The notes: generated from the sequence alone by a model not told the origin. DNA of 64,000 nt from Candidatus Uhrbacteria bacterium (GCA_003576745.1 QEVR01000002.1:361884-425883); one strand, 5' to 3'; positions 1 through 8,477 are shown, numbered from the stretch's first letter. Numbers and translations are program-made.

Positions 1-2290
1 GAACGGCGTCTTCGCGCGGTTCATCGAAAAATGCGGCCGCCGGCTCTGCAAACCCGTCGGCGCTCAAAAGCGAGCTTCCCCGAGGGACATAGAATCGAAA
101 ATATGCGACATTCCGCACGCCGCGGAACAATTCGCCCGGCGATGCATTGTGTTGCCTCGTAACGGTCACGGTGTCCGCTATGCCGCCTTCTTCGCTGATG
201 CGAACGTCATGGCGGACATCCTCACGGATAACGGCATCGGTTTTTTGCCCCGCGATATTCGCGGCGATCACGGCCAGTTCATCCCCGACCGAAGGCTTCA
301 GGCGTCCGCTCCACCCGAACTGCTGGGCGAATTCGTTTTTTTGCGGATCCGTGAGGGCGATTTGGACGTCTTTACGCGTGATGGCTCCCGAGAGCATGCC
401 GAGCAGCCGAAGTTTTTCTGCGGGCGGCAGCGCGGTGAGTTTTTCCATGAGCTTGGGCGCCATGAGCCCGAGGATTTTCTTGGGCTGATTTTCCGCCCTG
501 TCATATTCCAGCTCCACCGCCTTCTGCGTTTCAAGCATGAAATTCTCACGATCAATTACCTTGTCCAGTTCCGGAATATCGATAGGCCCCGTGAAATCGA
601 GCAAGTCCTCAATGAGCGTCGCATTGACGGCGATAATGCCGTCCACGGTGTAGCCTCCGGATTTGCTCCAGAAAAACCGCATTTTCTCGGCGGCGGCCGG
701 AAAATCCGGTGACCAATTGCTGTCCTGAAATTCCCAGCGCTCCGCGACCAGCGAGAGAGGCTTGGGAGGAATAACCTGCGCCAACAGCTGGCCCTGCAAA
801 TCATAGGTGCCGCCTCCGGGAATGTTCAGGCGCTTGATATTGCCGCGTGAAAGATCAAGTTCCGCATATGAACCCATGAATCCTCCGGTCGGGCGCAGTT
901 CATGCGGATTTTGAAATACGATCACATACCGCCGCGGCTCCGTTTCGCCGAGCAGATCGCGCAGGAACTCGGATAATCCGACGAATTCACGGACCGCGAC
1001 ACGGCCATTCTGAATGCCCTCCGAAAGCGCGTTCAGCTTTTCGCGTTCACTCTCCGGCAAAACAGACTCGTCCACATTCGCGAGGGACTGCACGGCCCGG
1101 TCCAAAAGCGGAAGGGCGCCGTTCGCATACGTGGCAAACACCGTAAGCCGGTCGAGCGCCGAGCGTGATGAATCTTCCACGGCCGCCGAGAGTCCGGTGG
1201 CGAGCAATCTGGCGGCATCGGCGGAAGAGGATCCGATTTCCAGCAACGCTCTCGCCGTCCGGTAATTGGAGCGGGTGGCGGGCAAAAGGGAGGAGAGTCC
1301 GGTTGCGATGGTATTTGTTTCCGAAAGCAAACGATCCGCCGCCCGGAAACGTTCGCTGGTTTTGCGCAATGTGGCGATGGAAGCATCCAAGTCCGTACTC
1401 TCCCTGAGGGATGCCATATCGGACAACGCGAGTTCGCCAGCCTCGGTGACGGCTGCTTTTTTTGCATCAAACGCCCGCGACAATCGAACGGCATTTGCCG
1501 GCAACGTGGCGATGAGAAGCAGCATGCCCACGCCGGCAACCGCCCGCAGGGGCGACCATGCCGGCTCGACGAATACTTCCCCGTCCTGAAGCGCCGTCAC
1601 GCGCGAATGCCGGCGTCGGAATAGCGAGGTTGCATCGCGAATGCCCGACTCCACGCGATTCAATGCATGGATCAGAGGCCCGTAGCTCATGCGATAGGCC
1701 GATGAAAAACTCGCCGGCGTGAATTGCAAAGAGTATCGCTCCTCGATATCGCCGTTCAAACGCAGGTCGCGCGCGAGCGATTCGAGCACGTCCAGACTCG
1801 GCGGCCGTTCCGACGGCGCCGGCTCATAGCGCAGCATGTCGGAAAGGAATACGCGCTCATCCGGAGCCGGCGTGCCGCTATAAAACGTAATGCTCCGCAA
1901 TGAAATGACAAACGGACTCCGCGCATGCTCCATATATCGCACGGAAACAGGCATGCGCTTTTGTTCCGACTTCCGCTGTTTTGCAAACCCTACGATCACG
2001 CGATCCAGATCGGCAACGACATCCCTGCCATTATCGCTCTCCGGGGTGGAAACGGCGGGACGCGCGAATGACGGCCGCTCGCTTCGCACGCGGCGTCGAC
2101 GGCGGCGGCGTCTTGCGGCGCCGGGAACGGTGACATTCGTCGGACGGCCGATGAGGAGAATGCCGTCTCCCGCGTCTATCGCAACCCCCTCGCCCTCCAT
2201 AACGGAGGCGAGCCGTTCTTCGAGCGCTTGTTCCGGCAATTCCGGATATGACGCAGCTTCCGGATCCGTATCATCAAATCGGGGCAACAT
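1..2290 (-). CDS. DUF4012 domain membrane protein (C-terminus cut by window edge)
   Basis: About 763 residues are visible from an ATG at 2290; the frame is still open at base 1, so the C-terminus is missing. A run of eight arginines lies at residues ~60-67 and one hydrophobic segment (GMLLLIATLPANAV) at ~248-266. From ~445 the DUF4012 domain is recognisable by RYVIVFQN, ELRPTGGFMGS and DSNWSPDFP. DUF4012 is common in CPR and Actinobacteria and has no proven function. The arrangement suggests a cytoplasmic basic N-terminus, one membrane anchor and a large external domain. It starts 5 bp after a GT4 glycosyltransferase on the same strand, so the two are probably co-transcribed, and an envelope or polysaccharide role is inferred. 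I am sure of the family, not of the function. Confidence 0.85.
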   Translation of the reverse strand, partial: MLPRFDDTDPEAASYPELPEQALEERLASVMEGEGVAIDAGDGILLIGRPTNVTVPGAARRRRRRRRVRSERPSFARPAVSTPESDNGRDVVADLDRVIVGFAKQRKSEQKRMPVSVRYMEHARSPFVISLRSITFYSGTPAPDERVFLSDMLRYEPAPSERPPSLDVLESLARDLRLNGDIEERYSLQFTPASFSSAYRMSYGPLIHALNRVESGIRDATSLFRRRHSRVTALQDGEVFVEPAWSPLRAVAGVGMLLLIATLPANAVRLSRAFDAKKAAVTEAGELALSDMASLRESTDLDASIATLRKTSERFRAADRLLSETNTIATGLSSLLPATRSNYRTARALLEIGSSSADAARLLATGLSAAVEDSSRSALDRLTVFATYANGALPLLDRAVQSLANVDESVLPESEREKLNALSEGIQNGRVAVREFVGLSEFLRDLLGETEPRRYVIVFQNPHELRPTGGFMGSYAELDLSRGNIKRLNIPGGGTYDLQGQLLAQVIPPKPLSLVAERWEFQDSNWSPDFPAAAEKMRFFWSKSGGYTVDGIIAVNATLIEDLLDFTGPIDIPELDKVIDRENFMLETQKAVELEYDRAENQPKKILGLMAPKLMEKLTALPPAEKLRLLGMLSGAITRKDVQIALTDPQKNEFAQQFGWSGRLKPSVGDELAVIAANIAGQKTDAVIREDVRHDVRISEEGGIADTVTVTRQHNASPGELFRGVRNVAYFRFYVPRGSSLLSADGFAEPAAAFFDEPREDAV

Positions 2291-2295
2291 GGGCT

Positions 2296-3405
2296 TTATC
2301 GGACCGCATCCTCATACGCCTCCAGGGTCCGCGAAGCCGCGAGACGCCAGTCGTGCCTGCCGGAGAGGACGGGGACGATTTGGCGCGCATTCCCACGAAC
2401 ACCACGAGGATCGCGAAGGACGGTCTCGATGGCTTCGAGTATAGCATTCGGGTCCCCGGGTTTGAAGAAGACAATGCCGTCCTTTCCGAGAACTTCCGGC
2501 AGGCTTCCCGCATTACTCGACAGAACCGGGCATCCATAGGCCAATGCCTCGAGCGGAGGAAGGCCGAAACCCTCCAAACGGCTGGGAAACACAAAGGCAA
2601 GCGCTTCCGCATAGAGATTGCGGAGGCGCTCCTCGCCGACCTCGCCCTCAAAACGAACGCGGCAAAGGCCCTTCTTTGCCGACTGCGTCTCCAATCGCCG
2701 CATAAAATCGTCACGCTTTCCTGCAATGACAAGCGATACCCGCTCCTGCCGCGCTTCTACGAGTTTCCAAGCATCAAGGAGCTTGTCGAGATTCTTATGG
2801 GGATAGGCGGAACCGACATACAGAATATATGGCGTTTCCAAATTCGGCTCGCGCCACGACGATTCGTCCGGTTCTGGCATACCCTCGCCGGTGATGGTGA
2901 TGGGCGCGTGAACGGCAAACCGGCGTTCAATCCATTGGCGCGAAAAGACGGATGGCACAAGGATGCGGCGCGAACGCGTAAGGGCGTTTCGGAGCGCAAG
3001 ACGATATCCCGCGCGCTTGAGCGCGGCGACGACAGGCCCGCGCGTGGTGACGGACGCGGAATCCGGCTCTTCCAGAAGAATAAGATCATGGATGGTAACC
3101 ACGCGGGGGTGCGCATCGAACACCGGGACATTCCAATGCGGAATATGGACGATATCCGGTTTTGTCGTACGGATAATAACAGGAAGATGGATTTGTTCCG
3201 CGAAACCGTACCAAGGAATGTCCGCATGAACGTGTTCCACGGACGAATGACCGAGAAACGGGGACGAATCGGGGTACCGTTCAAGGAGGCAATATGTATG
3301 CATCGGGGCAATGGCGAGCATGGCCCGGATCAATTCCTCGATGTATCGACCTATGCCGCGCGCGGCGCCTGCGCCCATCATGCGCGCATCAATGGTTATT
3401 CGCAT
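2296..3405 (-). CDS. GT4 family glycosyltransferase
   Basis: 369 aa from the ATG at 3405 (MRITIDARMM), a typical GT-B N-terminal strand. The reading frame stays open further upstream but carries no family features there and overlaps the divergent gene. The C-terminal half has ILYVGSAYPHKNLDKLLDAW and then the nucleotide-sugar site EGFGLPPLEAL (two glutamates seven residues apart, ~277-285), as in mannosyl- and rhamnosyl-transferases. It would add a sugar from an NDP-sugar to a lipid-linked or surface glycan on the cytoplasmic face. It is the first gene of a pair with the DUF4012 gene (5-bp gap). Donor and acceptor sugars cannot be read from sequence. Confidence 0.9.
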   Translation of the reverse strand: MRITIDARMMGAGAARGIGRYIEELIRAMLAIAPMHTYCLLERYPDSSPFLGHSSVEHVHADIPWYGFAEQIHLPVIIRTTKPDIVHIPHWNVPVFDAHPRVVTIHDLILLEEPDSASVTTRGPVVAALKRAGYRLALRNALTRSRRILVPSVFSRQWIERRFAVHAPITITGEGMPEPDESSWREPNLETPYILYVGSAYPHKNLDKLLDAWKLVEARQERVSLVIAGKRDDFMRRLETQSAKKGLCRVRFEGEVGEERLRNLYAEALAFVFPSRLEGFGLPPLEALAYGCPVLSSNAGSLPEVLGKDGIVFFKPGDPNAILEAIETVLRDPRGVRGNARQIVPVLSGRHDWRLAASRTLEAYEDAVR

Positions 3406-3474
3406 ACGGAATAGGACAAGCCTAGGCGTTAAAAGATACCGGCGCAAGTCTCGACAGCCGAGGAAACATCTGTT

Positions 3475-3942
3475 ATGTTCACGGTCCGAACCTTTGGAAA
3501 TGGCATGGAAACCATACGGCTCCTCCGCGCGAAATACCTCCATCGTCGGCCGCAGGAACGAGAGATGCGTCTCCTGCGCTCCAAACTTGCATCGCTCATG
3601 GATCCCGAGCTTCGCATTGCATGGCATAAGCTCGAAAAAGGAAGACCGGACACGCTGCCGATCATCGCCCTGCGATTTCGCGGATGCGTGGAACTCGACG
3701 AGCTGTTTTGCGCATTCTTTTGGGGGCGAGTCATCCCGTCCTCGGGCGCGGGATGGATTATCCGCGCGCATGCCTTTGATCCCGATCAGGGAACCGTTCT
3801 TGCCGAACCGCTTTCCGACGGCCTCAATCTGCTGTGCGCGAATATCTGGCATGACGGCGACGGCTATAATCCCCTTGTCTCGGCCTGCCTCGGTTTCAAA
3901 TATCTCTACCCATTTCGGGACATCGAATTCCCGACACAATAA
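3475..3942 (+). CDS. hypothetical protein, 155 aa
   Basis: I do not recognise this family. The frame runs from ATG 3475 (an alternative ATG lies at 3505) to a TAA overlapped by a hairpin terminator, which supports it as a real gene. The protein is soluble-looking, with a basic helical N-terminal third and a mixed alpha/beta remainder (LPIIALRFRGCVELDELF, GWIIRAHAFDPDQG). It has no signal peptide or membrane segment. It is divergent from the GT4 gene with a 69-bp gap and transcribed alone. Confidence 0.65.
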   Translation: MFTVRTFGNGMETIRLLRAKYLHRRPQEREMRLLRSKLASLMDPELRIAWHKLEKGRPDTLPIIALRFRGCVELDELFCAFFWGRVIPSSGAGWIIRAHAFDPDQGTVLAEPLSDGLNLLCANIWHDGDGYNPLVSACLGFKYLYPFRDIEFPTQ

Positions 3943-3969
3943 CAGCGTCCTTTTCCGGGCGCTGTTTTC
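3941..3969 (+). terminator. hairpin terminator after 155-aa hypothetical
   Basis: AACAGCG-T-CC, a short T-rich loop, then GG-CGCTGTT followed by TTCC. The stem begins inside the TAA stop codon. Confidence 0.75.
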
Positions 3970-4154
3970 CGTATACCCTTTTCAAACGGCAAAGAATCGG
4001 CTAGGATGCCGTCGCCTTTCCATGTTCTGCAGGGTGTAGCTAGTAGTACCTGCCGGCAGGCAGGGAGCGCATGCTTTGGGGCCGAGGACCAAAGATCCGA
4101 GGCGGGCGTCCCTATCCCAATCAGACGCCCGGGCTCGAAGTCGGTGCGTATGGT

Positions 4155-4231
4155 CGGGCCGTGGCGCAGTTGGCTAGCGCGCCTGCTTTGGGAGCAGGAG
4201 GTCGTGGGTTCAAGTCCCACCGGCCCGACCA
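4155..4231 (+). tRNA. tRNA-Pro(UGG)
   Basis: The 7-bp acceptor stem CGGGCCG pairs with CGGCCCG, followed by discriminator A and an encoded CCA. The anticodon arm CCTGC-TTTGGGA-GCAGG gives anticodon TGG. The T arm is GTGGG-TTCAAGT-CCCAC, and C1-G72 is the usual bacterial tRNA-Pro identity pair. A 12-bp perfect palindrome (CCTGCCGGCAGG, 4050-4061) lies about 95 bp upstream. Confidence 0.97.
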
Positions 4232-4448
4232 TACACAGCAACGAAGAGAGGAGGTCGCACGTTCACGTCGTTTCACCCCGACCATGAGGTCGTCCCGCCA
4301 ACGCAGGATTACCCCCGAACACCGAGGATGCCCCGTCAATGCGAGGCACACCCGGTGAAACGTGATGGGTCGTGCGTTATGGGTTTTGCGTCAAATCGAT
4401 GAAAAACGATGGAACGCATCCCACACAACCCATAACACAAAACCATAC

Positions 4449-4523
4449 GCGGGTATCGTATAGTGGTTATTATGCGACCCTTCCAAGGTTGAGAGGCGGG
4501 TTCGATTCCCGCTACCCGCTCCA
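4449..4523 (+). tRNA. tRNA-Gly(UCC)
   Basis: Acceptor GCGGGTA pairs with TACCCGC, discriminator T, encoded CCA. Anticodon arm CGACC-CTTCCAA-GGTTG gives anticodon TCC. T arm is GCGGG-TTCGATT-CCCGC. The 217 bp between this tRNA and tRNA-Pro contain only direct and inverted short repeats (arms GTTATGGGTT at 4376 and AACCCATAAC at 4427) and no gene I can support. Confidence 0.97.
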
Positions 4524-4526
4524 TAA

Positions 4527-4560
4527 AGAAACACTCCGGCATATGTCCGGAGTGTTTCTT
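4527..4560 (+). terminator. terminator after tRNA-Gly
   Basis: Perfect 14-bp inverted repeat AAGAAACACTCCGG with a 7-nt loop, ending GTTTCTTA. It starts four bases after the tRNA CCA. Confidence 0.85.
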
Positions 4561-4658
4561 ATTACGAACGCCGACTCGATCAGTAATGTTTGATGATTCG
4601 GGAATCAATTCCGTTCATTCCTTCTTCCATCCATATCCGGATGAGGAAAAAATCCTAT

Positions 4659-4688
4659 GAAAACAACCAGCCGTAGCTGGTCGTTTTC
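4659..4688 (-). terminator. terminator after the tRNA-like element
   Basis: 13-bp stem with a CGTA loop. The single non-Watson-Crick position is an A/C mismatch if read on plus but a G-U pair if read on minus, and T-rich sequence follows on the minus side. This marks it as the minus-strand terminator of the element at 4692-4762. Confidence 0.7.
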
Positions 4689-4691
4689 ATA

Positions 4692-4762
4692 TGGTGCCGA
4701 GGGTCAAAATTTCACTCACTCATCCCGCAGATACGGGATTCGCTCTCACGGGTAACCTCCCG
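4692..4762 (-). pseudogene. degenerate tRNA-like element (tRNA-Phe relative)
   Basis: Read on the minus strand the last 18 bases before and including CCA match the neighbouring tRNA-Phe almost exactly (CTCGGCACCA). The T arm agrees at about 13 of 17 positions but has TGAAATT in place of TTCAATT. Counting back, a 71-nt tRNA-like layout is visible: 5' CGGGAGG (only four of seven acceptor pairs form), a D-arm relic ending GAGCG, and an anticodon-like hairpin ATCCCG-TATCTG-CGGGAT whose loop is not seven bases. A minus-strand terminator follows directly. It is either a decayed tRNA duplicate or a tRNA-shaped RNA with another role. Confidence 0.5.
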
Positions 4763-4796
4763 ATTCCCCGTGAACCCTTCCCTCCGTCCGGCACGG

Positions 4797-4821
4797 TCGG
4801 GGGAGCGTCCCGCTCCCCCGA
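4797..4821 (-). repeat. G/C hairpin element, related to the dispersed intergenic repeats
   Basis: An 11-bp perfect stem TCGGGGGAGCG with a 3-nt loop. On the minus strand it is preceded by GGGGGTTCGGGGGAGCGGGA, nearly the same as the sequence at 54353-54380 beside tRNA-Glu. It lies between tRNA-Phe and the tRNA-like element. Confidence 0.55.
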
Positions 4822-4855
4822 ACCCCCAGCGTTCAATTCTTCCCCTCATCGGAAA

Positions 4856-4894
4856 ACACAACAATAGCTCGCAGATTGCGAGCTATTGTTGTGT
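4856..4894 (-). terminator. terminator after tRNA-Phe
   Basis: Perfect 18-bp inverted repeat (ACACAACAATAGCTCGCA) with a 3-nt loop, followed on the minus strand by TTTTCC. It begins at the last base of the tRNA CCA. Confidence 0.88.
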
Positions 4895-4968
4895 GGTGCC
4901 GAGGGTCAGAATTGAACTGACGACGCCGGGCTCTTCAGGCCCGCGCTCTACCACTGAGCTACCTCGGC
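4894..4968 (-). tRNA. tRNA-Phe(GAA)
   Basis: Minus-strand acceptor GCCGAGG pairs with CCTCGGC, discriminator A, encoded CCA. D arm is GCTC-AGTGGTA-GAGC; anticodon arm CGGGC-CTGAAGA-GCCCG gives GAA; T arm GTCAG-TTCAATT-CTGAC. All arms pair fully. Confidence 0.97.
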
Positions 4969-5109
4969 ATGTATACGGCTACAATGTTCTACTCTCGCGC
5001 GGCTCTATTGTCCCCCGAAGCCCGAAGGCGCAGGAGAAAGCTCCCTCGGCAGATTTTTCAGAAACGCTTTTCCTTTACGGAGGATGAACGCGCTCACAGT
5101 TTGCGAAAT

Positions 5110-5583
5110 TTATTTCCGTTTGAAAAAACGGATACGGCTTTTTCCTTCCTCCGCCGCTTCCGCCTCCAAATCATAACGGCGAAGAACCACGAGAAGAAAG
5201 AGGATGAGAATGCTTGCGACAATGGCTACAATCCAGAGCCCGAATCCGCAGGCAATGCCCACGCCGGCCGCTGCCCACATGGTGGCAGCCGTCGTGAGGC
5301 CGCGCACTTCCCCGCGCGACTGAATAATGACGCCGGCGCCGATGAACCCGATGCCTTGAACCACAATGGAAGCAAGGCGCGTTACGTCCACGAAGGCGCC
5401 GTTCGACCCAGCGACAAGCACGCCGGAAACCGTCATGATTGCCGCGCCAAGACCCACCAGCGCATTCGTACGGAAGCCGACCGGCTTTCCGTGAATCTGA
5501 CGTTCAATGCCCAGTATGCCGCACAATAAGGTTGCGGCGACAAGCCGGAGAACAATGTCTTCCCAGGTAAGCTGCATATCCAT
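5110..5583 (-). CDS. MgtC/SapB family membrane protein
   Basis: 157 aa with four to five hydrophobic helices. The family signature is clear: LLCGILGIERQIHGKPVGFRT near residue 20, then LVGLGAAIMTVSG and GIGFIGAGVIIQ, then LTTAATMWAAAGVGIACG. MgtC proteins sit in the inner membrane and are tied to growth at low magnesium and modulation of ATP synthase in pathogens; the role in CPR is unknown. The C-terminus (EAEAAEEGKSRIRFFKRK) is short and charged and lacks the ACT-like domain of longer members. It is transcribed alone from a good promoter at 5624-5652, with a short hairpin (GCTATC-ATAC-GATAGC) in its leader. ATG 5583 and ATG 5577 are both possible starts. Confidence 0.9.
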   Translation of the reverse strand: MDMQLTWEDIVLRLVAATLLCGILGIERQIHGKPVGFRTNALVGLGAAIMTVSGVLVAGSNGAFVDVTRLASIVVQGIGFIGAGVIIQSRGEVRGLTTAATMWAAAGVGIACGFGLWIVAIVASILILFLLVVLRRYDLEAEAAEEGKSRIRFFKRK

Positions 5584-5623
5584 CCGTGCCCACGGACGGG
5601 GCTATCGTATGATAGCGGAGGCT

Positions 5624-5652
5624 AGTATAGGAAGCATCTTGCCAAGGGTCAA
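5624..5652 (-). promoter_or_regulatory. sigma70 promoter of the MgtC gene
   Basis: Minus strand TTGACC, 17-nt spacer, TATACT. Transcription would start near 5617, about 35 nt before the coding start. Confidence 0.75.
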
Positions 5653-5692
5653 TAGATTCGCTAAACTCTCGCCACATTGCGAAAAGGCTGTC

Positions 5693-5769
5693 GGGCGTGT
5701 AGCTCAGTTGGTTAGAGCGTTACACTGATAATGTAAAGGTCCCTGGTTCGAGTCCAGGCACGCCCACCA
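5693..5769 (+). tRNA. tRNA-Ile(GAU)
   Basis: Acceptor GGGCGTG pairs with CACGCCC, discriminator A, encoded CCA. Anticodon arm TTACA-CTGATAA-TGTAA gives GAT; T arm CCTGG-TTCGAGT-CCAGG. It reads AUC/AUU; AUA is covered by a separate tRNA at 15494. Confidence 0.97.
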
Positions 5770-5770
5770 T

Positions 5771-5800
5771 AAAAACGATCGGCCGCGGCCGATCGTTTTT
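5771..5800 (+). terminator. terminator after tRNA-Ile(GAU)
   Basis: Perfect palindrome AAAAACGATCGGCC with a GC loop, ending in TTTTT. Confidence 0.88.
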
Positions 5801-5846
5801 GATGTTCACGGTAATCTCGAGTACCCAAAAGGAGGCGGAACGCCGG

Positions 5847-7139
5847 TTACGGCGCCTCGGATAAGGGGGGCGGCTGGAAAAGGTAGAGGGACGGGTCGGC
5901 ATCGGCGCCGGGCTGGAATTCCGGACGATCCGACGGACCGTACATTACAAGAATGCCGGTATTGTAATTCGACAGCTGATCATTTGGATCAATGGATCCG
6001 ACCACGAGCTTTAGGCTGAAAATCTGGTTCCCGACCGGGCGCTGATAGATGCGGATGAGGTCAGCGTCCTGATCTTCCACGCGAATTTCGGTCCAGGAAT
6101 ATTTTGCCAGCTGTCCCTGATACCAGTTAAACACATTCATCCTCGGATCCAGGGTGTATCCGATGTATATGGCCGTCTGTTCATCGGCGTCCTGGTTGCG
6201 GATAAGCTCGTCGGCGCTCGGATACACGGGAACAATATCCGGAAACGGCGGCGCTTTGGGACCGACGCCGTAATATACAAGCAAATGCGAATCCACCGGC
6301 ATAACGGTAATCGTCGCTTCCGTATCCGCGCCCATATCTTTCATATACACGCCGACGCCCTGCAAATGGAGCAGCTGAAACAGAACGCTGTTCGTTTTCT
6401 TCTTCCAGCCCTTTCCGGAAAGACGCGCGTCAAACCAGTTCAATAGTGTGCTCGAGGCATCCGCGACGTCCTGGAGCGCATATCCGTACATAACGCTGGC
6501 GGATTCGCCGACAGGGCTGCTTCCGATGTCCCCTTCATCGAATTTCATGATCCCGGTAAGGGTGCCCGACGGATACACGGAGAGATCGTCGGGAAGTTCG
6601 GACGCGTCAATACTCGCGCGGTCTCCGCCCACCTTCAGGCTGTGATAGTAAGGATCGTCCGGATGATAATCTTCCGCACTCTTGATGGGATTCCCGGTGC
6701 GGTAATCCGCAAAGAACGCATCCGGAATATCATGGACATTCTTTGCCCAAGCGGATCCGTACAAGGCTTTGGCAAGGGATTCTGATGTGACCCACCGAAG
6801 AAGGCCCCCGGCGCCCACGGCATACACCTTGGGATCTGTTGTGATTTTCACAAGCCTTGTCCCCGGCTTATATGTGACTGTGCCGCCGATCGGCATGTCC
6901 GCCAGTTCTTCGTCGCTGACCGCGCGTATATTGGAAAAATCGGGATACCAGCTGAAATACACTTTCTCGTTCGGGAAGACGTAACGCGTCCCGTCGCCGG
7001 ATCGGTAATACACGGCCGGACCGGAGGCCTTTACGAGGCCGGTATCCGGGGATTCCGATGTCATGTCGGGAATAACACAACCTTGCCCAATGACAACAAG
7101 GGCGCCGAGCGCAACAAGAAGGCTGAAATTGCGATTCAT
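5847..7139 (-). CDS. lipoprotein with YVFPNEK-type module
   Basis: 430 aa. A signal peptide ends in a lipobox (VVIGQGC, Cys21), so the mature protein should be lipid-anchored outside the membrane. Residues ~42-150 form a module with RYVFPNEKVYFSWYP, IGGTVTYKPGTRLVK, VYAVGAGGLLRWV and DIPDAFFADY. The same module occurs in the secreted protein at 18334-19203. The remainder (~190-415) looks like two related alpha/beta units (MYGYALQDVADASSTLLNWF and IYIGYTLDPRMNVFNWYQGQL), a pattern also seen in the next lipoprotein (WFRSKAESMGY). It lies 2 bp behind the upstream lipoprotein gene, so they form an operon. I know no named family for the module; an envelope role is inferred. Confidence 0.8.
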   Translation of the reverse strand: MNRNFSLLVALGALVVIGQGCVIPDMTSESPDTGLVKASGPAVYYRSGDGTRYVFPNEKVYFSWYPDFSNIRAVSDEELADMPIGGTVTYKPGTRLVKITTDPKVYAVGAGGLLRWVTSESLAKALYGSAWAKNVHDIPDAFFADYRTGNPIKSAEDYHPDDPYYHSLKVGGDRASIDASELPDDLSVYPSGTLTGIMKFDEGDIGSSPVGESASVMYGYALQDVADASSTLLNWFDARLSGKGWKKKTNSVLFQLLHLQGVGVYMKDMGADTEATITVMPVDSHLLVYYGVGPKAPPFPDIVPVYPSADELIRNQDADEQTAIYIGYTLDPRMNVFNWYQGQLAKYSWTEIRVEDQDADLIRIYQRPVGNQIFSLKLVVGSIDPNDQLSNYNTGILVMYGPSDRPEFQPGADADPSLYLFQPPPLSEAP

Positions 7140-7141
7140 GC

Positions 7142-7684
7142 TTATTGGATGGAGCTGGCAACGACGATATTCGAACCCCCTTCGTACGCATCCGCAATGG
7201 TAATACTCAACACGCGCGTATCTTCCCCTTCGTTCCGCTCATAGCTCACGACAATCGAATCCTGCACCTCGAATGAAGCCGTCTGCGCATATCCCATGCT
7301 TTCTGCTTTCGATCGAAACCATGCGGCCACATCTCGTTTCGCATCCGGGGTTTCCATACTGTATCCAAAGGATCGCGAGGATTCATCCGTGCTCACGAAG
7401 GCGAGCGTCCCGTTTTGATACCGGGGGATGTCCGAAGGAAAATTCTCGGGAAATTCCACCTGGGCACCGACGCGCAAACTCCGCCCCTCCTGATCCTGTA
7501 TTTGCCAAGAGTCGGAATCGTAATCTACCTGTACGTCTCCTCCCTGCCCTTGTTCGATGCTCCGTTCAATGGCGCGTTCCGCCGCCCGTTCGCCGATACG
7601 CTGTCCGAACGGCCCGCATCCCTGCCCGAGCGCGGCAATCGCAAGCATGGAGACAAGAGGGACGGCAATGGACGAATGTCGCAT
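7142..7684 (-). CDS. small lipoprotein
   Basis: 180 aa from ATG 7684 (MRHSSIAVPLV), chosen because a lipoprotein signal follows at once (AIAALGQGCGP, Cys23). The frame stays open upstream to 7777 without family features. After the lipobox come a charged helix with RIGERAAERAIERSIEQG, a beta-rich stretch (SLRVGAQVEFPENFPSDIP), and a C-terminal domain with RDVAAWFRSKAESMGY, which resembles the repeated unit in the downstream lipoprotein. The two genes are 2 bp apart and likely co-transcribed. Function unknown. Confidence 0.78.
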   Translation of the reverse strand: MRHSSIAVPLVSMLAIAALGQGCGPFGQRIGERAAERAIERSIEQGQGGDVQVDYDSDSWQIQDQEGRSLRVGAQVEFPENFPSDIPRYQNGTLAFVSTDESSRSFGYSMETPDAKRDVAAWFRSKAESMGYAQTASFEVQDSIVVSYERNEGEDTRVLSITIADAYEGGSNIVVASSIQ

Positions 7685-7742
7685 AGAAAATATCGTCAAA
7701 GAATGATGTGGGAAGGATACGTGAACGGCCGGAAAGGAGCAA

Positions 7743-8477
7743 TCAGGAAAAGCGTTCTCGTCGGATTCTCCCGGCATCGACGCCCAGCGCGTTCAGCGTT
7801 TGCGTAAGATCCTCCATAAAACCCTTCGGACCGCACAGGAGGAATTCTCCGCATGAAACATCGCCGGCATAGGTTTCGATGATTTTCCGGCCGATGCGTC
7901 CCCGCTCGCCCTTCCAGCCCTTTGGACATTCCCCCGTACAAATTTCGACAAAACGGACATGTGGATGCGATGCGGCAAGCGCGCGGAATTCCTCCGCATA
8001 CGGCATGGCGCTCGCCTTCCGCGAAGAATAAAAAAGGATGATGTCTCCCCGAACGCCTGATGCGGCGAGCTCGCGAACCATGCTGCGGATAGGAACGATG
8101 CCTATGCCCCCGGCGAAAAACATCCAGCGCCCGGCATGCATGTTCGGGGTGAAAACGCCGAAGGGCCCCTGCAGGTTTACCATATCACCCGGCAACAGGG
8201 ATTCTGCGCGCGCCGTAAAATCCCCTTCCCGTTTGATGCCGAGTTCTATGGATCCGTTATATTCGTGCGGCGCAATGGCAATGGAGTATGCCGCGCGCGC
8301 CCACTCGGTTCCGTCGGTGTTCAGGAGATGCAGACCGACCCATTGTCCGGCTTGAAACGGCGGAACGGGCCGCGATGCATCCGCGGGTTCGAGCGTGAGC
8401 GCGAAACATCCCTCCGCTATGGGACGGTTTTCCGTGACGCGATACGGCCGGAGTTCGGCCTGCGGAGGAATAGTCAT
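7743..8477 (-). CDS. ferredoxin-NADP reductase-like FAD oxidoreductase
   Basis: 244 aa. An N-terminal FAD-binding beta barrel (ending ARAAYSIAIAP, the usual RxYS-type flavin motif) is followed by an NAD(P)-binding Rossmann domain with FFAGGIGIVPIRSMVREL and a C-terminal FLLCGPKGFMEDL. This is the plan of FNR-like reductases that move electrons between NAD(P)H and a flavin or iron-sulphur partner. There is no fused 2Fe-2S domain, so a separate partner is needed. The start at 8477 overlaps the stop of the upstream metallopeptidase gene by four bases (ATGA), a sign of translational coupling. The physiological substrate is unknown. Confidence 0.88.
   Translation of the reverse strand: MTIPPQAELRPYRVTENRPIAEGCFALTLEPADASRPVPPFQAGQWVGLHLLNTDGTEWARAAYSIAIAPHEYNGSIELGIKREGDFTARAESLLPGDMVNLQGPFGVFTPNMHAGRWMFFAGGIGIVPIRSMVRELAASGVRGDIILFYSSRKASAMPYAEEFRALAASHPHVRFVEICTGECPKGWKGERGRIGRKIIETYAGDVSCGEFLLCGPKGFMEDLTQTLNALGVDAGRIRRERFS

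Noticed and set aside
4050-4061. 12-bp palindrome CCTGCCGGCAGG as a regulator site for tRNA-Pro
   Set aside because: Single occurrence, no known regulator match and no clear promoter next to it.
4692-4762. tmRNA or SRP RNA for the tRNA-like element
   Set aside because: Too short for tmRNA and no tag frame; lacks the conserved GGAA and AGCAG loops of SRP RNA.
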